NCBI GenBank assembly: GCA_019054805.1
Contig: JAHQIY010000005.1
Span: 5,005,501 to 5,069,500 of the forward strand
Direction of reading: 5' to 3'
Length of the DNA: 64,000 bases
Origin: Brachionus manjavacas
Lineage: Eukaryota; Rotifera; Eurotatoria; Ploima; Brachionidae
Part shown: positions 47,446 through 59,598 of the stretch, in pieces
Layout: every line of letters begins with the position of its first letter
Numbering within the stretch: position 1 is the first letter of the stretch
Translations under genes and position numbers: made by a program
The notes under the pieces: generated by a model
What the model was told of the DNA's origin: nothing
The model's input: the letters and a program-made list of their open reading frames with translations, nothing else
Database searches by the model: none

Positions 47446-49784
47446 AATATAATTAGAACAATATTTAAAACATTTAATTTTCTGAAATTAATTTCAAATA
47501 TAAAAATATTGGAAAAAAATTAAATTTACATTATAAAAAAAAAACAAAATTATTTTTTTCGAATAAGATATAAATAGGAATTTCTACATCCAAGTCAAAA
47601 ATCCGATTGAAAGAAATTTTTTTAAACGATTATTTAAAAATTTTATTTTTAATTTTTTACAAAAATTTTCTAACGAACAAAAAAAACTAATTTTCAATGA
47701 AAAAAGATGAAATCAACGATATAAAAATTCAATTCAAAAATCCCTTTTTAAATCAAAAATTGTATACAAAAGGAAAAACTTGATTTTTCATAATTTTTAG
47801 CATAAAAATTTTGTCAATTAATTATTGAAAAGTTTAGAAAAAAATTCTTTTTATTTTTTAAAAATTTAAATTAACAAAAACAGTTATTAGAAGACAGTTT
47901 CTTAAAAAACGAAAAAAAAAATTTTACTTCACTTAATTTATTATTTTATATTTTTACATTATTTTTAAAATTTTATGTCGCCAGAATTGGCGTTTATTGA
48001 ATCTAATTAATAAATAAATCAAAAATCAAATAGATATCAATTAAATATAAAAGAAAATGAAACACTTTTAAAGTTTTGCGTGATTTTTTTTGGTCAGGTT
48101 CAGAAAATTTATCACAAATTAAAAAGTAACTCTTGAGCATTTCGTTATAAAGAGACGGCAAAAATATCATTTTCCCGCAACAATAACTACCTGGAACGGA
48201 AGAAATTTAATTTGTCCTTGATTCTGACTGATGGATTCCCGATGCTATTTATTTGACTCAGTTTAATTAAAAAATAAAAAATAATCAAAACAAAAATCAT
48301 AGAAATCAAAAAAATTTTTAAATTTTTTGTGTAAATTTGAATATCGAAAAATCTAGATAATTTATAATTTTTTCATAAAAGATGCTCATTGAAAATAATT
48401 GGACAATGGACAGTTAATAGGCGAAACAGAACTTTTCCTGAAATTTTAGCAAAAAAGTCTTCACATTCATTGAATGCAAAAAAAATCTCACGATAAAAAA
48501 TGACTGGAAAAAATGCTCTGACAGTAGTTGAGAATTAGGCGGAAATTTCGTCATCTTCGTGATAAATGTAATTTTCCTAGAATAATTACTCTACATAAAT
48601 GGAAAAACAGAAAAATTTATTTGATTAATTTGTAGAACTGGAGAAAAAATTACTTTGAGATCTCTGAACTTCGAGTCATCAAGATTAAGACAATTTAATA
48701 CTTTAAGAATTTTCTAGTCATGATATTCATCGTGAAAAACTTTTAAACATGGATTCCGGACTTAGATTTCACTTGAGAGTTATGACTTTTAAACAACTCT
48801 GGAAAAGACACCGCAAAATATTGATAATCTAGTGAGACATATTTTTACTTATGTTGTTTCATTAAAATAAATAGGAAGTTAATAAAAGATTTCGGCTGCG
48901 GAAAATATTTTACCATGAAAAACTTCTTGCTTAAACAGTTAAGGTTTAAAAATATTTTTGAAATTCGGTACAAAAAATATAACAAAACAAAAAATTTCTT
49001 ATGACTTTTTTTCTAAAAGTGTAAAATTATTTCGAACATTCTGCAAAAATCTGCAAAAAAATAAATTATTTAAAAGATATATTATTTCCTAAAAATATGA
49101 GTTCAATAAATTCTGAATGAATTATTACTGTACTCAAAATCATTGTCCTGAAAAATTATTTTATTTATTTTTTAATTTAATTTAATCGCTCAAAATATTC
49201 AATTTTTGAACACAATCTCTCTTATACATTTGCCAACTTTTTTATTTTAAATTTTTTGAAATTAAAAAATAAAGGGCTTCATTACTTAAAAAAAACATTA
49301 AATTAATTTCTTTAAATCCGCAGAAAAAAATAATAAATAGTAGGATCGGTTGAAGCTTAAATGTGTTTTAAAAGTAATAACTTTTAAAGATAAAGTTTTT
49401 TACAGATTTTCATAATCAAATTCAGGAGCTTTTTTATCAGAAAAAAAATTCAATTCAATCCAGAGCTTAAATTAAAAAGATATTAATTAGGATAAAGAAA
49501 TGAATCAATCGAATTATTAATTTCTAATTTAAATCAAAAATTTTACAAATTTAATACAATCGAGTAATCTTTTTTGCCCTCTAAATAAGAAAAAAGCTAA
49601 AGAATGTTTTTTTGAAAAAAAAATTATTAAATGACACAATTTCTTAGCTAAGATTACTAAAGATGCTAACATTTTAATTTGTCAAATCTTTACAAAATTT
49701 TAGCTTTACTACATAAAAAAAAAGTTAGAAATATATTCTGGAAAAAAATCAACAAAAATAAATATCTCAATAAATATCTCAATT
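47446..49784. other. AT-rich intergenic DNA, nothing recognised
   Basis: About 2.3 kb without supported features. A stretch at 48050-48850 is somewhat less biased but is full of stops in all frames. Confidence 0.45.
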
Positions 49785-50760
49785 TGATATTTTTAGCGGT
49801 GTACCTCAAGGGTCAGTGATTAGTCCACTGTCGTTCGTTTTTTATATCAATGATCTACCAAAAGGAATAGAGAATGTTGTCAAAATGTATGCAGATGATA
49901 CTAAAATATTCTCGTAAACTGTATCAGAAACAAGCGCAGTGAAACTAGAATAAGATTTAGATTTAATTTTCAAGTGGACTCTAGATTGGTTTCTTCTCTT
50001 CAACACATCAAAATGTGCGATAATGCATTACGGTCATAAAAAACACTTTTTTTATTAATGGTAAACAGTTATCAAGGACAGAAACCGAAAGAGATCTTGG
50101 AGTTATCTTCAATACAAATCTTAAATGGAAAAATCAAGTGATAGAGGCTACAAACAAAGCAAATCAAATGTTGGGTCGCTTCAGGAAATCATTAGCTCGT
50201 TTTGGTTGTAAGTTATTTTGTATTTAACTTTTGTTCGCCTTCTTTTAAAATTTGCTGTGCCTGCATGGTCTCCAATTCTTAAGTCGGACTGTGAGAATGC
50301 TGAAAGGATTCAACACAAAGCTACGAAATTTGTTTCTTCTTTTAAAAACAAACCCTATGAAAGCAGATTGAAGGCTTTGAACATTCCAAATCTGGTGAAA
50401 AGAAGAAAAAGAGGTGATCTAATTCAATTATACAAGTTCATGCATAGAATAGAATTGGTTGAAAAAGCACCAATTTTAATGTCACCAGAATCCAAGGAAG
50501 AGGTCACTGCTTCAAATATCACAAAGAAATTTCGAGGCTCCAACATAGAGATAACTTTTTTTTCAACAGAACCGCTAACAAATGGAACTCACTGCCAAAT
50601 CAATTAGTTGAAGCGCCCAATGTTAACAGCTTAAAAGCAGGCATTGATTGCTGGATGAGCAGCAATCAATCACATCAGCTGCCTTAGTGTGCCTTATCAG
50701 CACACTCGCTGGCTAGCCAGCCACAGTCAAAACTACTACTTCTACTACTAATATAAATTT
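49785..50760 (+). mobile_element. 5'-truncated LINE with intact-looking 3' end
   Basis: Plus-strand RT palm from about 49793: SGVPQGSVISPLSFVFYIND and MYADDTKIFS with the intact YADD box. Frameshifts follow. Then comes the thumb (VYLTFVRLLLKFAVPAWSPI, 50218 onward) and the C-terminal part (ANKWNSLPNQLVEAPNVNSL) with a stop near 50686. The 3' end carries three inverted repeats and a CTACTACTTCTACTACTA tail. This is the youngest-looking LINE in the window; the 5' truncation falls in the palm domain. Confidence 0.85.
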
Positions 50761-51468
50761 TTATATTTTATAAAAAATAAAAAAATAGGGAAAAGGTGTG
50801 AAGTTTGTGGTAATTGAGTTAGTTTCTGAAGCAATCTGGCTACCCTTTTAATGTGATGAAATTTTGAGCTGGTACATCTTATTCAGATTCAATACAAAAT
50901 ATCAAAAAAATAAATCAACCGTTTAAATTAGAAAAAGGAGATGCATATTGTTTAAAATTAAAAATTAATCATTTGAAAATAATATAAAATTATAATGAAT
51001 TTTAATGATTTTTTTTAAAAGATAGACAATTTACTTAAAATTTAGCCTTTACAAAAAGGAAGAGGCCAAGAGTCGAAAATCTATTTTATCTAAATCGAAA
51101 ACAAAATAATTTTACCGATTTCTTTTATATTTTAAAAGGGATATTTTACAACTATTAAAGAAACTAAATGAAAAATAATTTTTTTTATGAATTAAATACA
51201 CCGGATAATTTAAGTGAAAATGAATTTCGTTATTTTTTGACTATCATCTGGATAAAATTCATAAGCTGCCTTATTTTGTTCAATTTTCTTTTATAAGTTT
51301 AAAATTTAAACGCTCAAATATGAACAAATTTTTTCGTATCGAAATTTTTCTAAGACAGATTCATTTTCATTATATTAGTCTTTAAATTAAGTACGATTTT
51401 GATATATTATATTATGATTCAGTTTTTCATAATAATAAAATTAAAAATAAAAGTCAAGTTTGGCAAAG
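50761..51468. other. AT-rich spacer
   Basis: Nothing recognised between the LINE tail and RSU1. Confidence 0.45.
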
Positions 51469-52704
51469 ATGCCCGGAAAATTGCTGAAAAAAATTCTAGA
51501 AGAACACAAACAAAGTGACAATGACTGCCTTAGTATTATTGATCAAGGAATAAACAACATTCTAGAAATTCCCGAATTACGTATAATTTATAAATTATAT
51601 TATAAAATTTAGATAATAAAATTAGCTTTTTTATAAAAAAGTTACTCTCAAAAGACTAACTCGTCTCACTTTGTCTCACAATAGACTAAATTGTAAGTAA
51701 AAAATGCTTTTAAATTGATTATTTAAAGTTTTTCAAAGCTATTCCAGCTCAAATAGCTGAGCTTATTAATCTGGAACAGCTGAACCTTTCAAATAACCAA
51801 ATAGAGGTAATTTTAACCTAAAAAATTACATGAATAAAATTCAAATTAATCAAGGAGCTACCATCTTCAATTAGCTCGTTCCAAAATTTGAAAATTCTTA
51901 AGCTATGGTACTTTAAAAAATTAAAAAAACTACTTAAACACTGAAACTGATTTTAAGCTTTAATCGCATTAATTCGTTACCAAGAGGATTCGGCGCTTTT
52001 CCAGTGCTGGAAATTTTGGATCTGACAACAAACAATTTGAGTGAAAAATCTCTTTCAAACAACTTTTTTGAATTAAGTTAATTTTAATTTAAATATTTCG
52101 GCAACTGATTTAAAAATTTTAATTCAAAAGAATCACTTAGGGCTTTGTACTTGGCAGACAACTTTTTCGAGTATTTACCGAAAGAAATAAACAAGTTGGA
52201 AAATCTTCAAATTGTGAATAGTTTTTAAAATTTTCAAATAATTAGTTGTATTTTAAAGTTTTTTATTTAAAAGCTTGTAATGAGAACAAACGAATTAATT
52301 TTTATTCCAGACGAAATAAGTGATCTAAAAAATCTAAAAGAGCTTCATCTTCAATCAAATCGGCTGTGCATTTTACCACCATCAATTGGTATTTCATTGA
52401 GAAAAATAATTTAAGAAAATTGATTTTTTTTTTAGTTCAACTTGATCTATTCAATCCGAAATCCATTCTAAAATTGGACAACAATCACTGGGTCGATGGC
52501 ATTAAAAATGCATATGACATCAGTATAGCACATTTAAAGGATTTTCTAGCTTCTGAAAATTATAAAAAGTATATTTTTTTAATAAAGTATAATGGAAAAA
52601 TATTAAAAATTCAATTTAGGCTCTATGATCAAGAAATAAATGGCTCATCTAAGACTTCTACACCACCGAAAAGTGACAGATACAAGAGACTTAATAAAAA
52701 ATAA
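51469..52704 (+). CDS. RSU1: Ras suppressor protein 1 (leucine-rich repeat protein of the IPP complex)
   Basis: Nine exons: 51469-51580, 51642-51692, 51739-51806, 51855-51907, 51958-52076, 52131-52213, 52274-52388, 52436-52568 and 52620-52704. All junctions keep frame; introns are 46-61 nt. 272 aa (human 277). About seven leucine-rich repeats: LTRLTLSHNRLNSIPAQIAE, LEQLNLSNNQIEELPSSI, then INSLPRGFGAFPVLEILDLT and LRALYLADNFFEYLPKEI. NNLSEKSLSNNFFEL and the capping NNHWV motif are RSU1-specific. RSU1 binds PINCH in the ILK-PINCH-parvin complex at integrin adhesions. One donor, after exon 6 (GTGAAT), is weak but gives the right continuation. Confidence 0.93.
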
Positions 52705-53419
52705 TTGCTAAATTGAATTTTTTTTGCAATTTGACCACAAAAATATTGATTACTAAGTTTTATATTTTTAATAAAATTAAATTTTATTAAATACCTTTTC
52801 AAAATTTTTTAAAAAAACTCCTACGCTTAATCATATAGAAAAATATAGATATAAAAAATTCACCTGTTTTATTTGAAATCTAAAATCAATTTGTTTTTCT
52901 TATTAGCTTTTAAAAAATTTTGATTATAAAAAATTAATCTTTTGAATGATTTAAGAATTAAGCTAACACAAAGTCTAAAGTAAAGAAAACTAGCTTGAAC
53001 ATTGGTTTTAGGTAAAAAACATTTGCGAATAACTTTTTTTATGAAAATAATTGCTCATATTTGATTTTAAAAAAATATGCAGATTCGTAGACTAAATTAT
53101 TTATTTCCACTGCTATTGTTTAAAAAATAAACATTTTTTTTTCAAAATTAACATGAGAATTTAAAATTTTTGAAGACAAACCATCCATAGTCTAATTAAA
53201 AAAAAATAAATTAATACCGAAACCTTTATTAAAATTGTCTAAATAGCAAAAAAATTTGTCAAAAAAAAAATCACCAATCTTCAGTCCCAATAAAAAAAAT
53301 AAAAACATAAACTAAATACTAGTGATTCGTTGTTCTAAAAAATCTTCAAGAATTATAACTCTAAAACCATTATTTCAAAATTAAATTGATTTTTGATTGG
53401 AATCGACGTCAAAAAACTT
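52705..53419. other. AT-rich spacer between convergent genes
   Basis: Contains the RSU1 polyA signal (AATAAA near 52770) and the 3' region of the convergent PISD gene. Nothing else recognised. Confidence 0.5.
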
Positions 53420-55139
53420 CTAGAGGAAAGTTTTTTGCGTGCCACAGCCCAACTGCGAACCAAACAAAACTTTGTCACCTTGGGAAATGTTGAAATCGAA
53501 ATTTTTCGGTCCTTCAAAAACCAAAACAATTGTTGAGCCAAGATTAAATTCACCAAAATTGTCTCCTCGTTTTATTTTGACTCCCTTGATTTGGCCACTG
53601 TTCGAAAAGCTAGTTCCGCAGAAATTTCTCTCCAAATCGTGTTCGAATGTGCCTGATGTTTTGTTATTTGTAGTCAAACCCTTGAGGACAAAAATTAACT
53701 CTTTATTTCAATCTAAAAATTTATGCTAGACCTACCTCGTCCATGTAGACACGAATTGACCCAACATTAGTGGCACCTACTGCAGCCATTGAGAAAAATC
53801 CATACTTCCACTCACCGTAATAAACAACTCTTTCATTCAAGTTGAACAAGCCCTGAAGCCATCGTGCAACGCTTGGATTAACACTGAATAATTCACCAGG
53901 AAAGTGTCGACGGTAATAGATGGTCCAGTCAGCAGGCGAGTGAAATCTATGGTAATCACCTGGTGCCAAGTATATTATACAATGATAAAGGCTATTTTCC
54001 GGATTGTACAAAATACTCTTTTCGTACAATTCGTGATTTTCGTTTAACTCCTCAATTTTAAATTTATCTCCATTGTTATTTACATCGGAATTTTTGGGCC
54101 ATGTCTGCTCACCTAAAAATGCTTTTAATGAATAATTAACACCTTTTACTTGCTCTAAATACCCTTTATCACACACACCATGATGCAAAATTCGACCATC
54201 ACATGGACTTATCTAAATCACATTGAAAAATTCATTCAAGACAAAAGAAAAAAAGTCACTCGAAATCCTTACCAAGCAAGATGAGGTATCAATGACTCTG
54301 GCGTCGGGTTTCAGACCTCGTCGAAAAAATTCAGATAAATTTTTATATTCATTCAAATCTTGGATATCAATTTCGTCCAAATTACAATTAAATATCCAAG
54401 AGTAAAAATGGTAGCATGGCTTACGGCACCAAACAGGCAAGTTTATTGAGTTTATTGTGCCCCAGGCTCTTGACATGGTTCTCAAAGGCAATTTTTTGTA
54501 CAATCGGACCTAAGTAGAAAGTAAATTGTTTAAAAAAACTATCAAAAGCCATCAAAAGTGTTGTCTTTGACTAACCCTAGAGTTGTATATTTTGGGCAGG
54601 CTTTTAGTTCTGCGCAGACTGCCATTCATGCCATGATGGTCATTTAAGCAAGGAACAGTTTGGCTGGCTTGAAAACCAGACTTATGGCTCAAGTCATAGC
54701 TCGAGTGGTACGCTCTTCTGAGCTGACTGGTGGTTTTTTTCATGGTGGTAACAGTGGTGCTCAGTATGGGTTTGACCAAATAATTTGTACAAGTAACTGA
54801 AGCCCTAGCGATCGAGATTCTTAGGCGCTTGAGCTTAACATTCTTAGTTTTACTAAGTGGATTTAAGATTTTTTGAGATTTAAAATTTGAAAGTTTAATT
54901 TTTTGAATGCACTGAATGCATTTTGATGACGTGGTAGTGGTGGCACTGATTAGCAAATGTCGAGATTGCTTATGAAACGAAAGCAATAGGACACTTAGGG
55001 CTACTGTCAAAATGGTGTAAAATGCCACTAGTTGGGAGTCTACTTGCTGCTTAAAAAGCTGGTTAGAAAATAGTGTATTTGTTAACAGACGAGAACTAGA
55101 GGCAAAGAATTGATTTGCTTTTATAGCTACCCCATCCAT
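53420..55139 (-). CDS. PISD: Phosphatidylserine decarboxylase, mitochondrial
   Basis: Four exons on the minus strand: 55139-54576, 54509-54273, 54212-53736 and 53680-53420, 512 aa. It converts phosphatidylserine to phosphatidylethanolamine at the mitochondrial inner membrane and matures by self-cleavage to a pyruvoyl enzyme. The cleavage motif FNLGSTIV is present (LGST 473-476, Ser475). The catalytic Asp is in ISPCDG (D272), and H355 and H358 are in [13 protein letters not shown]. Other family text: [11 protein letters not shown] and [13 protein letters not shown]. The first 188 residues are basic, with one hydrophobic helix near residues 40-55, consistent with targeting sequence plus membrane anchor, but longer than in humans. 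The start at 55139 is the first ATG of the frame. Confidence 0.96.
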
Positions 55140-55944
55140 GATTATTATAATAAGTTCCAAAGGTGTAAAGAAATGTTTGTTTATCGTTGTTGTCAGTAAA
55201 ACTTACGTAAGCTGTGTCTAGATAGAATAATACCAAGTCGAAAAAGTTATTGCCAATGACAACTGCTAATAACTTATTTGATTTTTATCAAAAATGAAGT
55301 TATTTTTTAGCAAAAATGTTTTGAAGTTAAATTATAACTCTGTTTTTTTTTCCTTTTTTTTCAATTAAATTAAATAAAAAGTCTCCGAAAATTTGCTTAA
55401 TCTGTGGAGTATTTGTCTACAAATGATAAATGGCAGCCGTGGATAGCGGTTCTTGTTCGTGTAAATGTTCTAGTTATTCTGTCGTTTGGTTTACCAACTC
55501 TTTTCATTCCTTTTGTCACAAAGAATCTGATTTTTTCAAGACTAGTCCAGTCCTAGGATTTAGCTTTGTCCAATTGAAAAAAATTCAAATCCTTAAGTTA
55601 TTCAATCTAAATGGGACAAAATACTTGATATTAGAGAAAAAACTAAAAATCCTTATCTTTAGACCCATAGTTGTTGAGCTTTATTTTCTTCAGAATTCAA
55701 ATAAGTTTATTTTCAAAAATTAAAAAAAAATACTAAAATTAAATAAAATAAGCGAACTGAGGCCTTATTTATAGACGAAGTTGAAAATCCTATTTTTTCT
55801 AGATCATTCGATTTCTACTTGATTTTATATTCAAAAACAAAATCGAAAACTCAAGCAGTTTAATGGAGATTGAGCGATAAGATAAAATATCTTTGTACAT
55901 TTTTGTGGATAATCAATTTTTGGCGCAAGACAAAATAAAATGCT
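55140..55944. other. Spacer upstream of PISD
   Basis: Contains a Cys/Ser-rich frame (55430-55723, plus strand) without recognisable domain or splice support. Otherwise AT-rich. Confidence 0.35.
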
Positions 55945-56244
55945 TTAACAACACTTTTGATGAGAATCAAGATTAAATTTTTTTATCTGCACACTTACAG
56001 CTGTGTCAACATCTTTGCTTAAATAATACTTGCCAACTAGCCATGATGAAAAGCCAACAATTGAACAAGTGATCAAGAACTTGCTTCTACCACTTAGCTT
56101 ATTGCGCGTTTGCCTAGAGCCACTCGCATAGTTGCCAAAGCTAATTGTTTGTTGATATTTGACTAATAAAATTGGTTGTCTTGCATTTGTTACCACAACT
56201 TGCTGTTTGAGTGAAAGAATCACGTTTTTGGACACTCTTAGCAT
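55945..56244 (-). CDS. Small putative mitochondrial single-pass membrane protein
   Basis: ATG at 56244 opens 99 codons. The N-terminus is basic and hydrophobic without acids (MLRVSKNVILSLKQQVVV), as in mitochondrial presequences. A transmembrane helix, FLITCSIVGFSSWLVGKYYL, lies at about residues 58-77. A strong donor (GCT followed by GTAAGT) after residue 83 suggests that exon 1 ends near 55995 and a short last exon follows, with an acceptor (TTAAAG) near 55944 and about nine more codons. No family recognised. It is co-oriented with PISD, which lies 0.8 kb downstream. Confidence 0.5.
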   Translation of the reverse strand: MLRVSKNVILSLKQQVVVTNARQPILLVKYQQTISFGNYASGSRQTRNKLSGRSKFLITCSIVGFSSWLVGKYYLSKDVDTAVSVQIKKFNLDSHQKCC

Positions 56245-58854
56245 TGTTTTTTAATTTGCGTTTTTAAAGGCAGTAGTTTTTACACTAATATAAATATATG
56301 TGACCAAATTTCATATCCTAAGCGCTAAATTTCAGTTTTAAAATTGGCTAAATCATGTACTAAAATATTCTAGGGTAGCACGTGATCTAAGTAAAGCCTT
56401 GAAATTGTCTTACAGTATTGGCATTCTATTCGACTGCCGTCCTAGGCCTATTGAAACCCAAGCTATTGAATTCTAAGCTCAAAGTTTCTTTCAACTATGG
56501 GTGGGAAGTTCTAACATGTGTACTTGAAGTTAAAATGTGGATTTTGCAAAAAAAGAGAAATTAAATTTTAAAAGCTTTTTTTATAATCAAATATTGATTC
56601 AAAACAATGTTCCCACTCAATCATTCTTCCATCATTAATGTTATTTTAGTTTTGAATTTTATGCGCCTCTTACTAAAAAGGTTACTCAAATCTTCATTCT
56701 TTAAAGCTTTAATTTTTGAAAAAATTCGATCCCTGTTTTGTTAGTGTCTTAAAAATTTTCTTAACTTCCAGTTCTTGTAGCAGTCATTTGAATTCAAATG
56801 AAAATTTTTTTCAATTTTGATCTCCCTGTTCATTGATTCAAGTTATTCTCTAATGGAGTAAATCAACCCATTTTTTTGAATTTATTGTTGAAAAGTAGCT
56901 ATGTTACTTTTTAAATAAATTTTATTAAAAATTAATTTTGATTAATTTATATATATTCTCTCCTCGATAATGACTAGTTCTTTCTAGAATAACAAAAAAA
57001 TCTATTTTTATATTCTAAAAAATTCAAAATTATGGTATTTTTGGAATAAAAAAATATTCAGAAGTTAAAAATGTCAACTATTATATGCCGACAAATTACA
57101 TTGTCTTTAATTGTTTTCACAATAATTCTCAAATAAAATTGATCTTCTCTAGTGCTCCTACTTAAAAAAATCTTATTAAATTCAAAGAATTAAAAGAATT
57201 TGTTTAGAATTTTTGTTATTTTTATGATTTTATTTTGGTTCATTTGTATAACTAATTTTAGAGAATTAATTTAGGAATTGACATTTTAGAAAAAGTTATT
57301 ATAATTTTTAAATATCAATAAATTCTAAGCTTAAATTATTTCTAATTAAAATTTTAACAATTCCATACATAAAATATATAAATATAAATCCTAATTTATT
57401 TTAAACCGGATTCACCGCTTTTCGAGCGATGCTAAAATAATGCAGCTTTAGGTTTCAATTTTAAGTCAAAAAATTATTAGCTAAATAAGATTTAATTAAC
57501 TTCTTATAGGTTATTTAAAAAAAGATTTTTCATTGTGTCTCAAATTTTCGTTATAATTTTTGGTCTCCAAAAACTATTAGTTTGTAAAATAGAATATAAA
57601 GGATATTAAAAATTGATTTAAAAACCATGCGAAAATATTTTATTTTAGGTCTAAAATTTAATTAACTTCAGAATCTCTCGAGCTTGAGTCTAATTAAAAT
57701 AATTGTCAATTACAGATAAAATATTTTTTAGTATCATCACTAGTATATTGAAATAATAAAAAATTTCAACCCTGAAGGGAATGAATAATTTTAGAAAAAT
57801 ATTTTTAAGTGTATTATGTGTAAAATTATTAGAGCATTTCAAATTGTGTAAAAAAAGTACTTTTAAAAAAATTGATTAATTAATTAAATAAGAGTCTAAT
57901 CAAATTAACCAGAAGATATGCTTTTATTTTTTTAGATATTAGAATCATCTTACATTTTATTAATAATTGTTGAAAATAGCAACTTTTTTTTCTATTAAAA
58001 TTTTTGAATTTTGTTAGCTGCGTAGCTAATTTTAGTTAAATGGTTTCCTCGCCTTAATTTTTAAAATTTTATTGTCAGATTAATTTGCAAAATTTAAAAG
58101 AGAAAAAAAATGCTGAATAGATTAGTTAAATCAATACTGCCTATTATTAGTCAAAAAAAGCATTTTGTCTCCAAATAGATATTTAGGTTAAATTATATAA
58201 AAAACTTTAATAAAAATAGAATCTATGAATAATTTCGTCTGTAAATTTAATCTAGTAAAGAGTAATTCAGAGACTGATTAGGTGATAAGTAAAAATTTGG
58301 GTTAATTTTATTGAAAAGTGTAAAAATAAACGACCCAAATTTAAAATTTAATTTTTTTGTTAAATAGCTTTTTATCAATTTCAATTTTTTAGACATCCAT
58401 AATATCATATTTCAAAAAAATTTATTTCAAGTGCTGCTGTAAATTTTGCGTTTAAGTTTTAAATTAATGATTAGAACCTTTGAAAAAATGCTCTCTTGGT
58501 AGGAATCTCGGATAAAATAAATTAGACAGGGATTTCTTGAGATTCACTAATCAAATATTTGAAGATCAGTTAAAAAGAGAGTCATATTTTTAGAAAATAT
58601 TTTTTTCCCTGGGAGTATACAACCTTATTTAGCAGTTTTTTTAAATGCTTAGAATTGACACAATATAATCACCATGTGATAAATTTGAAATAATTTTAAC
58701 AATTGTGTCATTTCCAAGATAAAAATTCGCTATTTGTTAAATTTCAAATAAAAAAAGCTGATGTTTATTTTTGAATAAAAATAAAACTTTGATAAAAATC
58801 TAGAATTTATTAAAATAAAAAAATATAATTTCTTTAGCCAAAAAAACGTTTCCT
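56245..58854. other. AT-rich intergenic DNA, nothing recognised
   Basis: 2.6 kb without supported features. 56340-56540 is less AT-rich, possibly promoter DNA of the small mitochondrial gene, but no motif stands out. Confidence 0.45.
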
Positions 58855-59535
58855 TCATTGATCAATTTCTTGTTGATCCGGATATAGATTTTTCCAGTCA
58901 GGAAAATTTATTTTTAAATCATTTGAAATATTGTTTAAAAAAGGTAACAAACCTTTAAACAAAAGATCCCCTCCTTGTCTGGACAAATGAAGACCATCGT
59001 GCAAAAGCTCATGATACTCGGAACCATATTCGTCCATAGCTTGTCTAAAATCAAAGAACATAATAGATTTTTTTCTTGCTATTTTAAGGACTTCAAGGGC
59101 ATAATCCTTAACCAAGTGGTCAAAATGAAATGCATTAGGTCCCATAAATTTTTGCCATTTTTCATCATAAATTTTTGCAGGACTCACAAAAATTAACCTA
59201 TTTCCTGGTAAACCCCAATTTAATATATAATCTGCAATAAAAGACATATTCTCTGAGAATTTTTTTAAATCCACATGCTGAGCAAGAGCTTTCGGGTCCG
59301 TAGAATCGTTGGAACCAAGCATTACAACTATCCCACAAACCGATTCGGGCTTAAATTCGCGCAATATTTTGGGCACAATAATCCTTATTTGGTCACTATT
59401 GTAGCCAGAAAAGCCGCGGTTAACTATATCACATTTTCTTTGAAATAAGTCTGAAACAGAGTTTATCCATCCAGACTGTCCATGAGCAAATTGTGTATTA
59501 GAGTCGCCTATAAGAATCAATTTTTTCCAACTCAT
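58855..59535 (-). CDS. IAH1: Isoamyl acetate-hydrolysing esterase 1 homologue (SGNH/GDSL hydrolase)
   Basis: 226 aa in one exon. SGNH blocks: I GDSNTQ with nucleophile Ser12; II NRGFSGYN with the oxyanion Gly; III GSND with Asn76; V DGLHLS with Asp180 and His183. The framing words CDIVNRGFSGYN and DGLHLSRQG match IAH1 of animals and yeast, which hydrolyses short-chain esters. No signal peptide, so it is probably cytosolic. Its ATG lies only 63 bp after the stop of TMEM107 on the same strand, with a TTTAG acceptor-like site 10 nt before it. A roughly 85-bp copy of its coding sequence lies in the last intron of TMEM107. Confidence 0.94.
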   Translation of the reverse strand: MSWKKLILIGDSNTQFAHGQSGWINSVSDLFQRKCDIVNRGFSGYNSDQIRIIVPKILREFKPESVCGIVVMLGSNDSTDPKALAQHVDLKKFSENMSFIADYILNWGLPGNRLIFVSPAKIYDEKWQKFMGPNAFHFDHLVKDYALEVLKIARKKSIMFFDFRQAMDEYGSEYHELLHDGLHLSRQGGDLLFKGLLPFLNNISNDLKINFPDWKNLYPDQQEIDQ

Positions 59536-59598
59536 ATTTTTAAATCTAAATTTTTTAAGTTTATTTAAAACAATTTATTATTACAAAATTGAAAAAAA

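Noticed and set aside
55430..55723. 97-codon frame starting MAAVDSGSCSCKC
   Set aside because: Only the first third looks gene-like; no domain, no splice continuation and the remainder is AT-driven.
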